Counted from the first letter of the stretch, positions 1 through 8,446 are shown. The stretch is DNA of 64,000 bases from an uncultured Prevotellaceae bacterium (GCA_902800585.1 CADCEW010000017.1:1-64000), one strand, 5' to 3'. Numbers and translations: made by a program. Notes: generated by a model from the letters alone, not told the origin.

Positions 1-1752
1 ATCCTGTCACATAAGATGGATCAGGCTGTCGGAAAGTTACAAGTAGAGAAAGACTTTGCCTTCCTTATTACGGAAGGTAATATCTTCGTGCATGACATCC
101 TTATTCCGAAGAAGAAACTGAAAGGTGGTAAGACAGGTGATAAGGCAGTGGTGAAAATCACACAATGGCCCTCAAAGGATTCAAAGAATATCGTAGGTGA
201 AGTCATTGACGTGTTAGGCAAAGAGGGTGACAATAATGTGGAGATGCACGCTATCCTTGCCCAATATGGACTGCCGTATAAGTATCCGAAAGCCGTAGAG
301 GATGCCGCTGATAAGATAGAGCCAGGCATCACTCCGCAGGAGATAGCCCGCCGTGAGGATTTCCGCGACGTGTTTACCTGTACCATCGACCCGAAGGATG
401 CCAAGGACTTTGATGATGCCTTGTCATTGCGACCTTCAGGCAAGGGACTTTGGGAAGTCGGTGTCCATATCGCTGATGTATCACATTATGTGAAGGAAGG
501 CAGTACCATCGACAAAGAAGCAGTAAAGCGTGCTACGAGTGTCTATCTCGTTGACCGTACTATCCCCATGTTGCCTGAACGACTTTGTAATTTCATCTGC
601 TCCCTCCGTCCTGATGAGGAGAAACTATGCTACAGCGTGGTCTTCGTTTTAGACGAAGAAGCAAATATCAAAAACGGACGTATAGTGCATACCGTCATCA
701 AGAGTAACCGACGCTATGCCTATGAGGAGGTACAAGAGATACTGACTTCTAAAAGTTCAGAGAACTCCGAATACTCTGAGAATCTCAAGGTTCTTGATCG
801 TCTTGCCAAGAAGTTGCGTGAGCGTCGCTTCAAGGGAGGTGCCGTGAAGTTCGACCGCGAGGAGTTACATTTTGATATTGATGAATCAGGTAAACCAATT
901 CGCGCCTATTTCAAGAAATCGAATGATGCCACTCAACTCATCGAAGAATTCATGCTACTTGCCAATAAGTTTGTCGCAGAGAGTATTGGTGCTCAAAAGT
1001 CTCGGAATCATCAGAATACTCAGAATAAAGCCAAAACCTTCGTCTACCGTATCCACGATCAACCAGATCCCACGAAGTTAGAAACACTGCGTGAGTTCGT
1101 CGTGAAGTTCGGTTACAAACTCAAAACGGCAGGCACCAAGGGGGCTATCTCCAAGAGTCTCAACAGTCTGATGGATGATTGTCAGGGTAAGAAAGAACAA
1201 AAACTGATAGAAACCGTTGCACTCCGTGCCATGATGAAGGCGAAATATTCTACCCATAATATCGGGCACTATGGACTCGCCTTTGACTACTACACTCATT
1301 TCACCTCACCTATCCGTCGCTATCCCGATACGATGGTACATCGTCTGTTGACGAAATATCAGGACGGGGCGCGCTCTGCTAATCAGGAGAAATACGAGGA
1401 ACTCTGTGAACACTGTTCCGATATGGAGACGGTGGCACAACAAGCAGAGCGTGACAGCATCAAATACAAGATGGTGGAGTTCATGGCTGACAAAGTCGGA
1501 GAGACCTACGATGCCCATATCAGCGGCATCCAGTCTTACGGTATCTATTGTGAAGTGGACGAGAACCACTGCGAAGGTATGGTACCGATGCATGACCTTG
1601 ACGATGACTACTACGACTTCGACGAGAAAAACTACTGCCTCGTAGGGCGTCGCCATCATCATAAATACCAGTTGGGAGACTCCATCCGTATCAAGGTGGC
1701 ACGGGCGAATATCGAGAAACGACAACTTGACTTCGCGTTGGCGGAAGACTAA
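1..1752 (+). CDS. rnr: Ribonuclease R (3'-5' exoribonuclease), 5'-truncated by the window edge
   Basis: Hydrolytic RNase II/R-family exoribonuclease that degrades structured RNA from the 3' end in the cytoplasm. The frame is open to base 1 and the first visible Met is at 16, so the true start lies outside. Counting from that Met, residues about 1-75 look like a cold-shock domain. The RNB catalytic domain follows, with the metal-binding Asp cluster DPKDAKDFDDA (about 125-135) and the conserved HYGLAFDYYTHFTSPIRRY. A C-terminal S1 domain ends in KRQLDFAL. Two linkers, encoded at 754-789 and 997-1032, are made of 9-bp tandem repeats (reading SSE-NSE-YSE and NHQ-NTQ) and look like in-frame insertions. 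The stop is 4 bp from the convergent tcdA stop, with no room for a terminator between them. Confidence 0.95.
   Translation: MLSHKMDQAVGKLQVEKDFAFLITEGNIFVHDILIPKKKLKGGKTGDKAVVKITQWPSKDSKNIVGEVIDVLGKEGDNNVEMHAILAQYGLPYKYPKAVEDAADKIEPGITPQEIARREDFRDVFTCTIDPKDAKDFDDALSLRPSGKGLWEVGVHIADVSHYVKEGSTIDKEAVKRATSVYLVDRTIPMLPERLCNFICSLRPDEEKLCYSVVFVLDEEANIKNGRIVHTVIKSNRRYAYEEVQEILTSKSSENSEYSENLKVLDRLAKKLRERRFKGGAVKFDREELHFDIDESGKPIRAYFKKSNDATQLIEEFMLLANKFVAESIGAQKSRNHQNTQNKAKTFVYRIHDQPDPTKLETLREFVVKFGYKLKTAGTKGAISKSLNSLMDDCQGKKEQKLIETVALRAMMKAKYSTHNIGHYGLAFDYYTHFTSPIRRYPDTMVHRLLTKYQDGARSANQEKYEELCEHCSDMETVAQQAERDSIKYKMVEFMADKVGETYDAHISGIQSYGIYCEVDENHCEGMVPMHDLDDDYYDFDEKNYCLVGRRHHHKYQLGDSIRIKVARANIEKRQLDFALAED
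754..789 (+). repeat. In-gene 9-bp tandem array (rnr linker 1)
   Basis: Four degenerate 9-bp units inside rnr. In register the core reads CTCCGAATA then CTCTGAGAA. They encode a serine/glutamate-rich linker (SSENSEYSEN). The consensus (C/T)TCnGAATA is shared with the arrays at 997-1032 and 44629-44673. Confidence 0.7.
997..1032 (+). repeat. In-gene 9-bp tandem array (rnr linker 2)
   Basis: Four 9-bp units beginning AAGTCTCGG, AATCATCAG, AATACTCAG. They encode NHQ-NTQ-NK between two conserved parts of the RNB domain. Same consensus family as the array at 754-789. Confidence 0.65.
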
Positions 1753-1756
1753 AGGG

Positions 1757-3070
1757 TTATATCTGACCAGCCTCTACCATCAGAACGACACGTTCTGTGA
1801 GACGGTCAATGCCTTCAGGGTCATATTTCTTTTTCAGGCTGGCACCGAAAGCCCAGGCAAAGGCCTGATAGAAACCAGCACGGACAGGTCCTAAGAAAGC
1901 TTGTATCAGTTCGTAGCCAGAAGAATTACTCTCCCTGTAGATGAGTTTAATGAGTAGCTTGCCTTGTGAGAAGGTGAGTTTCTTCATACGGGGCTTGTAC
2001 TCTTTCATGATACTTTTCTCCACGCGTTTCATATGAGCTTCCTTTGTCTTCTTGTCAGGCAACGTCTCTAAATATTCCGCTGTCTCCATCATGATGGCAC
2101 GTGCTTCCTTGGCAATAGGTAATACAATCTTCACATTTTTTACCAACCGGTTGTATGCCTGTTGCTGTTTCTTGCTGCTGAAGGTGATGGGTGGATAGAC
2201 ATAGACATTGTTCATCTCCATATATTGGATGCTGTCACCGTTCTCCAACACTTTACCCACTTTCACTGTCGGCACAAAGGTAGGACTGTCCAAATCAATA
2301 TCCTGTCGCTTCTGATTATTATTCTGTGCATAAACTCCCATTGTCACCATCACCAATAACAATAAGACCAGTCGCTTAATATCCTGTACTACAAGACCTG
2401 CAAGCGTCATGCCAAAGGTCGCAGTGATATGAACCAAAGACCCTTTTACTACTGACTCTTGACCTTCGACTATCAATGGCGATTCTTCGCTATACACACA
2501 CTGGAATTTCCGTTGAGGTTTTTGCTTCGCTTTCCTAAAACGGTTGCGGAGAGCACGGGCAAGTGGATCACCCTTTACTTTCCAGAACTCAGCCACCTGT
2601 ATCTTCGTAGGGTCGAGTTTCAAGGCAGCACCCATGGACGAGAAGAGTCTCGCCTCGGTCTCACAAGACTTCAGGATCAGCAGTGCCTTGTCCTTCAACG
2701 AATCGATAGCATCGATGATATAGTCGTAATTATCTAAATTAAACTCGTCAGCCGTCTCCTCCGTGAAAGTCTTTTGCAAGGCTGTGATCTCTGCCTCAGG
2801 ATTGATGGCAAGCAGTCGCTCACGCAGCACCTCCACCTTCGGCTGTCCTACCGTCTGTGTCGTCGCCATCAGCTGTCTGTTGATATTCGTCACATCCACA
2901 CAGTCGAAATCCACGATAGTCATCTGACAAACACCTGTACGCACCAATGCCTCGGCACACCAAGAGCCCACGCCACCTGTTCCGAAGATGATGACACGCT
3001 GCTTACCAATGCGCTCCAACGCCTCAGTACCCAGCAATGCCTCTGCCCGTTGAAAGATTTCTTTTCCCAT
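1757..3070 (-). CDS. tcdA: TcdA-like tRNA threonylcarbamoyladenosine dehydratase fused to a DUF4294-like domain
   Basis: Residues 1 to about 233 are an E1/ThiF-like enzyme of the TcdA (CsdL) family, which cyclises t6A to ct6A on tRNA using ATP. The Rossmann motif GTGGVGSWCAEAL (about 31-43) and DFDCVDVTNINRQ are visible. After VVQDIKR the same frame continues into a second protein that begins with a signal-peptide-like stretch (RLVLLLLVMVTMGVYAQ) and matches the Bacteroidota DUF4294 family, normally a separate secreted protein. The join is in frame with no stop. At the expected start of the second protein there is ATT-AAG-CGA where ATG-AAG-CGA would give a normal signal peptide. Either a true fusion, a recent gene merger, or a sequence error. 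YbeY is the next gene upstream. Confidence 0.85.
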   Translation of the reverse strand: MGKEIFQRAEALLGTEALERIGKQRVIIFGTGGVGSWCAEALVRTGVCQMTIVDFDCVDVTNINRQLMATTQTVGQPKVEVLRERLLAINPEAEITALQKTFTEETADEFNLDNYDYIIDAIDSLKDKALLILKSCETEARLFSSMGAALKLDPTKIQVAEFWKVKGDPLARALRNRFRKAKQKPQRKFQCVYSEESPLIVEGQESVVKGSLVHITATFGMTLAGLVVQDIKRLVLLLLVMVTMGVYAQNNNQKRQDIDLDSPTFVPTVKVGKVLENGDSIQYMEMNNVYVYPPITFSSKKQQQAYNRLVKNVKIVLPIAKEARAIMMETAEYLETLPDKKTKEAHMKRVEKSIMKEYKPRMKKLTFSQGKLLIKLIYRESNSSGYELIQAFLGPVRAGFYQAFAWAFGASLKKKYDPEGIDRLTERVVLMVEAGQI

Positions 3071-3083
3071 TAGTACTAAAGAG

Positions 3084-3494
3084 TCATCTTATAGCGAGAG
3101 CCTTGTTCTCTGCTGCCTCCATGATCTCACGCTCGCCAGGACCTTTGTCGTTGATGCCACAAAGATGGAGGATGCCGTGAATGATGACACGATGTAGTTC
3201 TTCGTCGTAGTCTTTGTGAAAGAGGTCGGCATTGGAGCGTACAGTATCAAGGGAGATGACAAGATCGCCATTGATGACATTGCCCTCGTTGTAGTCGAAA
3301 GTGATGATGTCAGTATAGTAGTCGTGACCTAAATATTGACGGTTGACTTCCAAGATATGCTCGTCATCACAAAAGAGATAACCTACTTCTCCTACCTTCT
3401 TGCCATAAGAGGCTGCCACACGGCGGATCCATGAAGTAATCTCCCGACGCTTGATATTCGGAAAACGGATGTTCTCTGCTTGGTAGGAAATCAT
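3084..3494 (-). CDS. ybeY: Endoribonuclease YbeY (rRNA maturation)
   Basis: Single-strand-specific zinc endoribonuclease family involved in 16S rRNA 3'-end maturation and ribosome quality control. At 136 residues it has the usual length. The metal-binding region reads HGILHLCGINDK (His106, His110). The third ligand, His in the E. coli HGxLHLxGYDH motif, is replaced here by Asp116, as I recall for many Bacteroidota homologues. Lies 13 bp upstream of tcdA and just downstream of the C26-M19 gene, probably co-transcribed. Confidence 0.92.
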   Translation of the reverse strand: MISYQAENIRFPNIKRREITSWIRRVAASYGKKVGEVGYLFCDDEHILEVNRQYLGHDYYTDIITFDYNEGNVINGDLVISLDTVRSNADLFHKDYDEELHRVIIHGILHLCGINDKGPGEREIMEAAENKALAIR

Positions 3495-3501
3495 AGGCTT
3501 G

Positions 3502-5241
3502 CTATCTGTTGAGTTGTATCTTCGTCATCAAATGTAGGAAGTTGCCTCCCCATATCTTGTGAATGTCATCGTCAGAATAACCACGTGACATCAGTTGGCG
3601 GGTGAGATTCAGTAACTCAGAAGAGTTGGCAAGTCCACGGATACCTCCATCTCCATCGAAATCTGTACCGATGCCGACATGGTCGATACCCATTACCTCA
3701 ATGGCATGCTCAAGGTGTGCTATTGCGTCCTCTATCGTTGCCTCGCCGTCACTGCGCAGAAAACCTGAATAGAGTGTGATTTGCATCACACCGCCATTCT
3801 TGGCAAGTGCACGCATCTGATCATCAGTGAGGTTACGGGGATGGTCGCAAAGGGCACGGCAACTGCTATGGCTACACACTATAGGTTGTTTACTGATTTC
3901 CAAGGCATCATAGAAACTCTTCTCGCTGGCATGACTAAGGTCGACCATGATACCCAACTTGTTCATCTTACGGATGACCTTCTTGCCAAAGTCACTGACA
4001 CCATTATGCGTATTACTACCTTTGGCAGAGTCACAGATATCATTGTCGCCATTATGACAGAGGGTCATATAGACAATGCCCCTGTCGGCAAAGTGCTTCA
4101 AGTTCTTCAAGTCACCTTCCAGGGCTATACCATTCTCAATGCCCAGCATGATACTCTTCCGTCCTGTTTCCTTATGGAAAACAAGTTCCACATAGTCTTT
4201 GGCAATGGCAATATGCTCTTGATGCTGACTGACAATCTCTTCTATCTTATCAAAGATATCATCGGCAAACTTGCGACAACCTTTAGGCTGACTGTCAGCA
4301 AGCGACTGAGGAAGGTATGCCACCATGATGGTTGCATCCTGATGACCTTCCGTCATCTTATGCAGGTCGACAAGCAGTTTCTCGTCACGACTACCAAAGT
4401 CAACACCTTGCGGGAAGAACATCGGTGTGTCACAATGACTGTCAAGGGTTACGATTTCGTGGTGTAACTCACAGGCATCATGATAACTTTTGGCCTCACG
4501 AGTAAGCCACTCAAAGAGAGGTAGTCCGTCATCAAGGCATTCGGGATGCCATTGGACTCCAATAATGCTCTTAAACTCACGGCTCTCTATTGCCTCGACG
4601 ATGCCGTCTTCCGACTTTGCTACAACGCGAAACTTATCACCACAGTCACAGACTGCCTGATGATGAAAGGAATTCACTTTAAGCGTGGCGTTTTTATCGG
4701 TTAACTTGTAGAGTTGAGAGAGAATAGAGTCTTTTTCGATGATGACGTTATGAGTGGGTACGTTACGCTCTTCCTTCTGTGAATGGTTGAGGGTAGCGAT
4801 ATCCGTGATATCCTGCTTCACCTTTCCTCCTAACGCCATCGCAAGGGTCTGTATACCCCTGCAGATACCCAAGATTGGTATCTGTCGGTTATAGGCAAGA
4901 CGGGTGATAAAGAGTTCTGGAAGATCACGTTCCTCATTAATCTCTCCTAATTTTGGATCAGGCTCCTCATTTGCATAACGAGGGTCATAGTCACCACCAC
5001 CACTGAGTATCAGTCCATCAATAATATCTAATGTATTAATGATGGCATCTGTATCAGCAAGAGGAGGGATGATAATAGGAATACCTCCTGCCTTTAGCAC
5101 AGACTTATAATAACCCTCTGCAAGTTTGCAAGTCAAGTCGCCGTAATTGCCTGTAATGCCAATGACAGGTCTTGGAGACGATTCAGGGAATGTCGCATAC
5201 ACCTTCTCGGCAAGTTGCGACTGCCAATCATAACGATTCAT
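3502..5241 (-). CDS. Bifunctional gamma-glutamyl hydrolase (peptidase C26-like) / M19 dipeptidase fusion
   Basis: Two enzyme domains in one 579-residue chain. Residues about 25-250 form a class-I glutamine-amidotransferase-like hydrolase of the C26 (PuuD-like) family, with nucleophile Cys127 in GICRGIQTLA and the His/Glu pair in VQWHPE (His232, Glu234). Residues about 262-579 are a membrane-dipeptidase (M19) fold with the zinc motif HCD (His269, Asp271) and GIGTDFDGDGG. No signal peptide is visible, so it is likely cytoplasmic. The architecture suggests release of gamma-glutamyl groups followed by dipeptide cleavage, but the substrate is unknown. It sits 3 bp after an Lrp-family regulator, which may sense an amino-acid product. 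Confidence 0.88.
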   Translation of the reverse strand: MNRYDWQSQLAEKVYATFPESSPRPVIGITGNYGDLTCKLAEGYYKSVLKAGGIPIIIPPLADTDAIINTLDIIDGLILSGGGDYDPRYANEEPDPKLGEINEERDLPELFITRLAYNRQIPILGICRGIQTLAMALGGKVKQDITDIATLNHSQKEERNVPTHNVIIEKDSILSQLYKLTDKNATLKVNSFHHQAVCDCGDKFRVVAKSEDGIVEAIESREFKSIIGVQWHPECLDDGLPLFEWLTREAKSYHDACELHHEIVTLDSHCDTPMFFPQGVDFGSRDEKLLVDLHKMTEGHQDATIMVAYLPQSLADSQPKGCRKFADDIFDKIEEIVSQHQEHIAIAKDYVELVFHKETGRKSIMLGIENGIALEGDLKNLKHFADRGIVYMTLCHNGDNDICDSAKGSNTHNGVSDFGKKVIRKMNKLGIMVDLSHASEKSFYDALEISKQPIVCSHSSCRALCDHPRNLTDDQMRALAKNGGVMQITLYSGFLRSDGEATIEDAIAHLEHAIEVMGIDHVGIGTDFDGDGGIRGLANSSELLNLTRQLMSRGYSDDDIHKIWGGNFLHLMTKIQLNR

Positions 5242-5244
5242 AAG

Positions 5245-5715
5245 TTATTCAACAGTAACGGGAATTTCGCGCTTGATACTCTGTTCAAGAGAGATAAGTG
5301 TCTCCGTAGCTACCACGCCTGGGATATCCTGCAGGCGACCATTCAACAAGTGCATCAACTGCTCATTATCGCGAGCATAGAGTTTCACTAACATGGTATA
5401 GGGACCAGTAGTGAAATGGCACTCTACTACTTCCGGAATATGTTGCAAGCATTCTACGACGTCTTTGTACATAGAGCCGCGTTCCAACGTAATACCCACA
5501 TAAGTACAAGTGCTGTAACCCAGACTCTTGGGGTTGACATCGAAGCCGCTGCCCATGATGACGTTTGCCTCTATCAGATGCTGTACACGCTGATGGATAG
5601 CTGCACGAGAAACGTTACACTCTGCTGCGACATCCTTGAAAGGGATGCGTGCATTCTTTGACAGGATGTTCAGAATTTTCTTGTCAAGATTGTCTATTTT
5701 TTCTGTTGTTGCCAT
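5245..5715 (-). CDS. Lrp/AsnC-family transcriptional regulator
   Basis: 156-residue feast/famine regulator. An N-terminal winged HTH (about 10-60: LDKKILNILSKNARIPFKDV, then SRAAIHQRVQHL) is followed by an alpha-beta RAM ligand domain (about 70-150). Such proteins bind amino acids and regulate amino-acid metabolism. It is first in the run with the C26-M19 hydrolase (3-bp gap) and has its own TACTTTTG box, so it may control that hydrolase and itself. The effector cannot be deduced from sequence. Confidence 0.93.
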   Translation of the reverse strand: MATTEKIDNLDKKILNILSKNARIPFKDVAAECNVSRAAIHQRVQHLIEANVIMGSGFDVNPKSLGYSTCTYVGITLERGSMYKDVVECLQHIPEVVECHFTTGPYTMLVKLYARDNEQLMHLLNGRLQDIPGVVATETLISLEQSIKREIPVTVE

Positions 5716-5752
5716 TTTAGTAATAAACTGACTAATGTTTACAATTTGTAAG

Positions 5753-5760
5753 CAAAAGTA
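5753..5760 (-). promoter_or_regulatory. Promoter -7 box of the Lrp-family gene
   Basis: Minus-strand TACTTTTG matches the Bacteroidota -7 consensus TAnnTTTG and lies 38 bp upstream of the start codon. Confidence 0.6.
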
Positions 5761-5811
5761 GGCAATTTAATCGAAATAAGCAACCTTTTGCAAAGAAAAT
5801 TGCAATATTTT

Positions 5812-5841
5812 AAACAAAAAGAGCAGAATTTTGTTCTGCTC
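5812..5841 (-). terminator. Rho-independent terminator after the FKBP genes
   Basis: GAGCAGAA and TTCTGCTC form an 8-bp stem with a 5-nt loop (5821-5841), followed on the minus strand by TTTTTGTTT. It lies 10 bp past the stop of the last FKBP gene and separates it from the Lrp gene. A T-run also flanks it on the plus strand, so it could act in both directions. Confidence 0.8.
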
Positions 5842-5850
5842 CCTTTTTTT

Positions 5851-6561
5851 TTAGTCTTTAACGATATCCAAAAGTTCAATCTTGAAGATTAACATCGAGA
5901 ATGGCTTGATGTCGTCTCCAGCCTGCCGCTCACCATAGGCCAGTTCTTGTGGGATATAAACTTCCCAGACAGAACCAACAGGCATAAGGGTTAATGCCTC
6001 AGTCCATCCCTTGATGACTTGGTTACAACGGAACTCAGTAGGCTCCCCACGCTTATAGGAACTATCGAAAATTTTGCCATCAAGAGTACGTCCTTCATAA
6101 TGTACCTTCACTTTCTGGGTAGCAGTAGGAATGGAGCCTTTGCCTTTTGTGATGATACGATACTGTAGACCACTTGCTGTCGTAACGACTCCTTTCTTCT
6201 TAGCGTTTTCTTTCATGAAATCCTCACCAGCCTTCTTGTTGGCACCATATTTCTTCATGGTCGTTGCCTCCTTGATTTCCTTTACCAGTGTTGACAGTTT
6301 CTCGTTTGCAGCCTCAGGAGTGACAAGGGCGCCCTCTCCTGAGACACCACTATTGAAGGCCTTCATGAAGAGTTCCATATCAATACCTTCTTCCTCGCCA
6401 TAGACGTCTTTGTTGAACTGCTTCAGGAAGTTGAGCAGTCCTTGTGACTGCACCATACCCATGTAGTAGCTCAACGTGTCAGTCTTGGTCTTCAATTCTT
6501 GTGCTTTGACGAAAGTAGCACCCGCCATGAGGGCGAGTGCTACTATGATAAGTCTTCTCAT
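5851..6561 (-). CDS. Secreted FKBP-type peptidyl-prolyl isomerase
   Basis: 236 residues with a signal peptide (MRRLIIVALALMAGATFVKA), an FKBP N-terminal dimerisation-like region with the typical SYYMGMVQSQGL, and a C-terminal FKBP domain (about 140-236: KVKVHYEGRTLDGKIFDSSY, then LAYGERQAG). It catalyses prolyl cis-trans isomerisation and is expected to assist folding in the periplasm. Last of three tandem FKBP genes, 6 bp from the previous one and closed by the terminator at 5812-5841. The catalytic domain is near-identical in pattern to its neighbour at 6568-7452, which indicates duplication. Confidence 0.93.
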   Translation of the reverse strand: MRRLIIVALALMAGATFVKAQELKTKTDTLSYYMGMVQSQGLLNFLKQFNKDVYGEEEGIDMELFMKAFNSGVSGEGALVTPEAANEKLSTLVKEIKEATTMKKYGANKKAGEDFMKENAKKKGVVTTASGLQYRIITKGKGSIPTATQKVKVHYEGRTLDGKIFDSSYKRGEPTEFRCNQVIKGWTEALTLMPVGSVWEVYIPQELAYGERQAGDDIKPFSMLIFKIELLDIVKD

Positions 6562-6567
6562 CGCTGA

Positions 6568-7452
6568 TTACTTCCTCTTAGGATTTACTTCTAACAATTC
6601 AATCTTGAAGATCAACACAGAGAAAGGTTTAATGTCATCGCCTTGCTGACGAGCACCATAAGCCTTATCCTGAGGGATATATACCTCCCATACAGAACCG
6701 GCAGGCATGTGGGTGAGCACCTCTGTCCAACCCTTGATAACCTGGTTGCAACGGAACTCGGCAGGCTCTTTACGCTGATAGGAACTATCGAAAACCTTAC
6801 CATCAATTGTTCTGCCTTCGTATTGTACCTTTACGATAGACGTATCGGCAGGAATGGCACCAGAGCCTTCCTTGATGACTTTATACTGAACGCCACCCTC
6901 TAGTGTCTTCACACCTTCTTTCTTAGCATTCTCGGCAAGGAATTTCTCACCAGCAACCTTGTTGGGACCGTACTCATTCTGCATTGTCCTTGCCTTAATA
7001 GTCTCCATCAAAGAATGAGCATATAACTGGGCAGAATCCATACTCATCAGAGCGCCCTTGCCAGTAGTTCCACTGATAAAGCCTGCCATGAAATTCTTCA
7101 AAGAGATTGTCTTGGTAGAATCATTACCAAACAATTCACGGTTGATACCCTTCACCATCTGATTGGAAATCTGCTGACCAATCTGAATACCTGCATAGTA
7201 AGCAGCCTTCTTCTTGTCGTCACCAGCGTTGACCCCTTCGTTAAGACCCTTGATAAACTCATCCATATAGGCTGTGTCAACGCCAAGACGAGTTACCAGA
7301 TAATCTTTCAGACCTTGAGTCTGAGCCATACCGACTACATAACTAACCGAGTCAATGTCACTCTTCAAGTTTGCCTTGGGAGTGCCTGCGCCACAAGAGA
7401 AGAATGTCACTGTGGCTACTGCTGCAAGTGCAGCAAATGTAAACTTTCTCAT
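6568..7452 (-). CDS. FKBP-type peptidyl-prolyl isomerase, lipoprotein
   Basis: 294 residues. The N terminus is a lipoprotein signal with lipobox TFFSC (Cys20), so it is membrane anchored. It has an extended FKBP_N region carrying two SYVVGMAQTQGL/AYYAGIQIGQQI-like motifs, then an FKBP domain (about 190-290: VKVQYEGRTIDGKVFDSSY, DKAYGARQQG). Middle gene of the FKBP trio; the 52-bp gap to the upstream cytosolic paralogue could hold a promoter. Likely a periplasmic folding factor tethered to a membrane. Confidence 0.93.
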   Translation of the reverse strand: MRKFTFAALAAVATVTFFSCGAGTPKANLKSDIDSVSYVVGMAQTQGLKDYLVTRLGVDTAYMDEFIKGLNEGVNAGDDKKKAAYYAGIQIGQQISNQMVKGINRELFGNDSTKTISLKNFMAGFISGTTGKGALMSMDSAQLYAHSLMETIKARTMQNEYGPNKVAGEKFLAENAKKEGVKTLEGGVQYKVIKEGSGAIPADTSIVKVQYEGRTIDGKVFDSSYQRKEPAEFRCNQVIKGWTEVLTHMPAGSVWEVYIPQDKAYGARQQGDDIKPFSVLIFKIELLEVNPKRK

Positions 7453-7504
7453 TTTTGTTTTTATTGTTTGAATGATTAATATCCTTCGTTATTCCGATAA
7501 TGCC

Positions 7505-8110
7505 TTACATCACCTTAATCAACTCCACATCAAAAATCAGTGCAGCAAAGGGAGGAATAGAACCACCTGCTCCACCTTCACCATAAGCAAGACGATAAGG
7601 GATGAAGAAACGGTATTTGGCACCTTCCTGCATCAATTGCAAGCCTTCGGTCCATCCGGCTATCACTTGCTGAAGTCCGAAAACTGCAGGCTCGCCACGC
7701 TGAACACTGCTGTCAAAGACTGTGCCGTCAATAAGGAATCCCTCATAATGACACTTCACAGAGTCCTTCGCTGTAGGTTTCTTTCCATTACCTTCCTTCA
7801 ATACCTGATATTGTAGTCCGCTAGGCAAAGTGATAACACCATCCTTCTTGGCGTTCTCAGCGAGGTATTTCTCACCTGCTTCCTTATGTACCTTACCTTG
7901 CTCGGCACGTTGCTTATTGATTTTCTCTTCCTGTGCGGCAAAATAGTCCTGCACAATTTGTTGGGCATCACGATTAGACACCTTCAACTCATTGCCTGCT
8001 ATCACGTCTTTGATGGCTGCGGCAAAATCATCAATATTCAACTCTGTGGCTCCCATCTGTGCCAGTTGGCGACCAATGCCCAAGCCCAGAGCATAACTTA
8101 CTCGATCCAT
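7505..8110 (-). CDS. FKBP-type peptidyl-prolyl isomerase, no signal peptide
   Basis: 201-residue FklB-like enzyme. It starts directly with MDRVSYALGLGIGRQL, the FKBP_N motif, so it should be cytoplasmic. A basic, glutamine-rich helix (about 65-85) leads into the FKBP domain (SVKCHYEGFLIDGTVFDSS, RLAYGEGGAGG). First of the three tandem FKBP genes. Unlike the other two it keeps the classical AYGEGGAGG loop. Confidence 0.93.
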   Translation of the reverse strand: MDRVSYALGLGIGRQLAQMGATELNIDDFAAAIKDVIAGNELKVSNRDAQQIVQDYFAAQEEKINKQRAEQGKVHKEAGEKYLAENAKKDGVITLPSGLQYQVLKEGNGKKPTAKDSVKCHYEGFLIDGTVFDSSVQRGEPAVFGLQQVIAGWTEGLQLMQEGAKYRFFIPYRLAYGEGGAGGSIPPFAALIFDVELIKVM

Positions 8111-8145
8111 TCTTTCTCTATTTATTTTGTTTAGTTTGATTGCCT

Positions 8146-8421
8146 TTATTTATTGATGTTCTCATTATACCCCGTAGGACGTGGACCATACACCACTTTG
8201 CGCTCTTCCATGCGCTTCTGGTATTCTTTCACAAGACTTTCCTGCTGCTGTTGCAGATTCCGGACTTCTTGATACAAAGAGGCATTCTCCGCTTTAAGCC
8301 TCTCTATTTCCTGTTGTGCTTCATTATAAGTCTTTTGCGACACACCACAAGAACCGAAACCCAATGCCACGATGATGGCAGAGAGAACAACGTTAACGGT
8401 ATTACGAATTTTCTTCATCAT
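8146..8421 (-). CDS. Small coiled-coil lipoprotein next to a radical SAM enzyme
   Basis: 91 residues. The hydrophobic N terminus ends in lipobox ALGFGSC (Cys25; two adjacent ATG starts at 8421 and 8418). Residues about 30-72 form a heptad-rich, Glu/Gln-rich coiled coil (QEIERLKAENASLYQEV). The tail carries a YGPRPTGY motif. The N-terminal style (N-x-V-N-V-V-L-S-A and LGF-S-C) and the YGxP tail resemble what I recall of lipoproteins paired with radical SAM enzymes in Bacteroidota (TIGR04134-type). The rSAM gene lies immediately upstream. It has its own -7 box. Function unproven; it could be the rSAM substrate or merely a Braun-like lipoprotein. Confidence 0.82.
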   Translation of the reverse strand: MMKKIRNTVNVVLSAIIVALGFGSCGVSQKTYNEAQQEIERLKAENASLYQEVRNLQQQQESLVKEYQKRMEERKVVYGPRPTGYNENINK

Positions 8422-8446
8422 AATAGGACGTTTTATAATTCGACTG

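Noticed and set aside
3781..4467. 228-codon plus-strand frame inside the C26-M19 gene
   Set aside because: Antisense shadow of a clearly conserved enzyme; no start signal, and composition follows the other strand.
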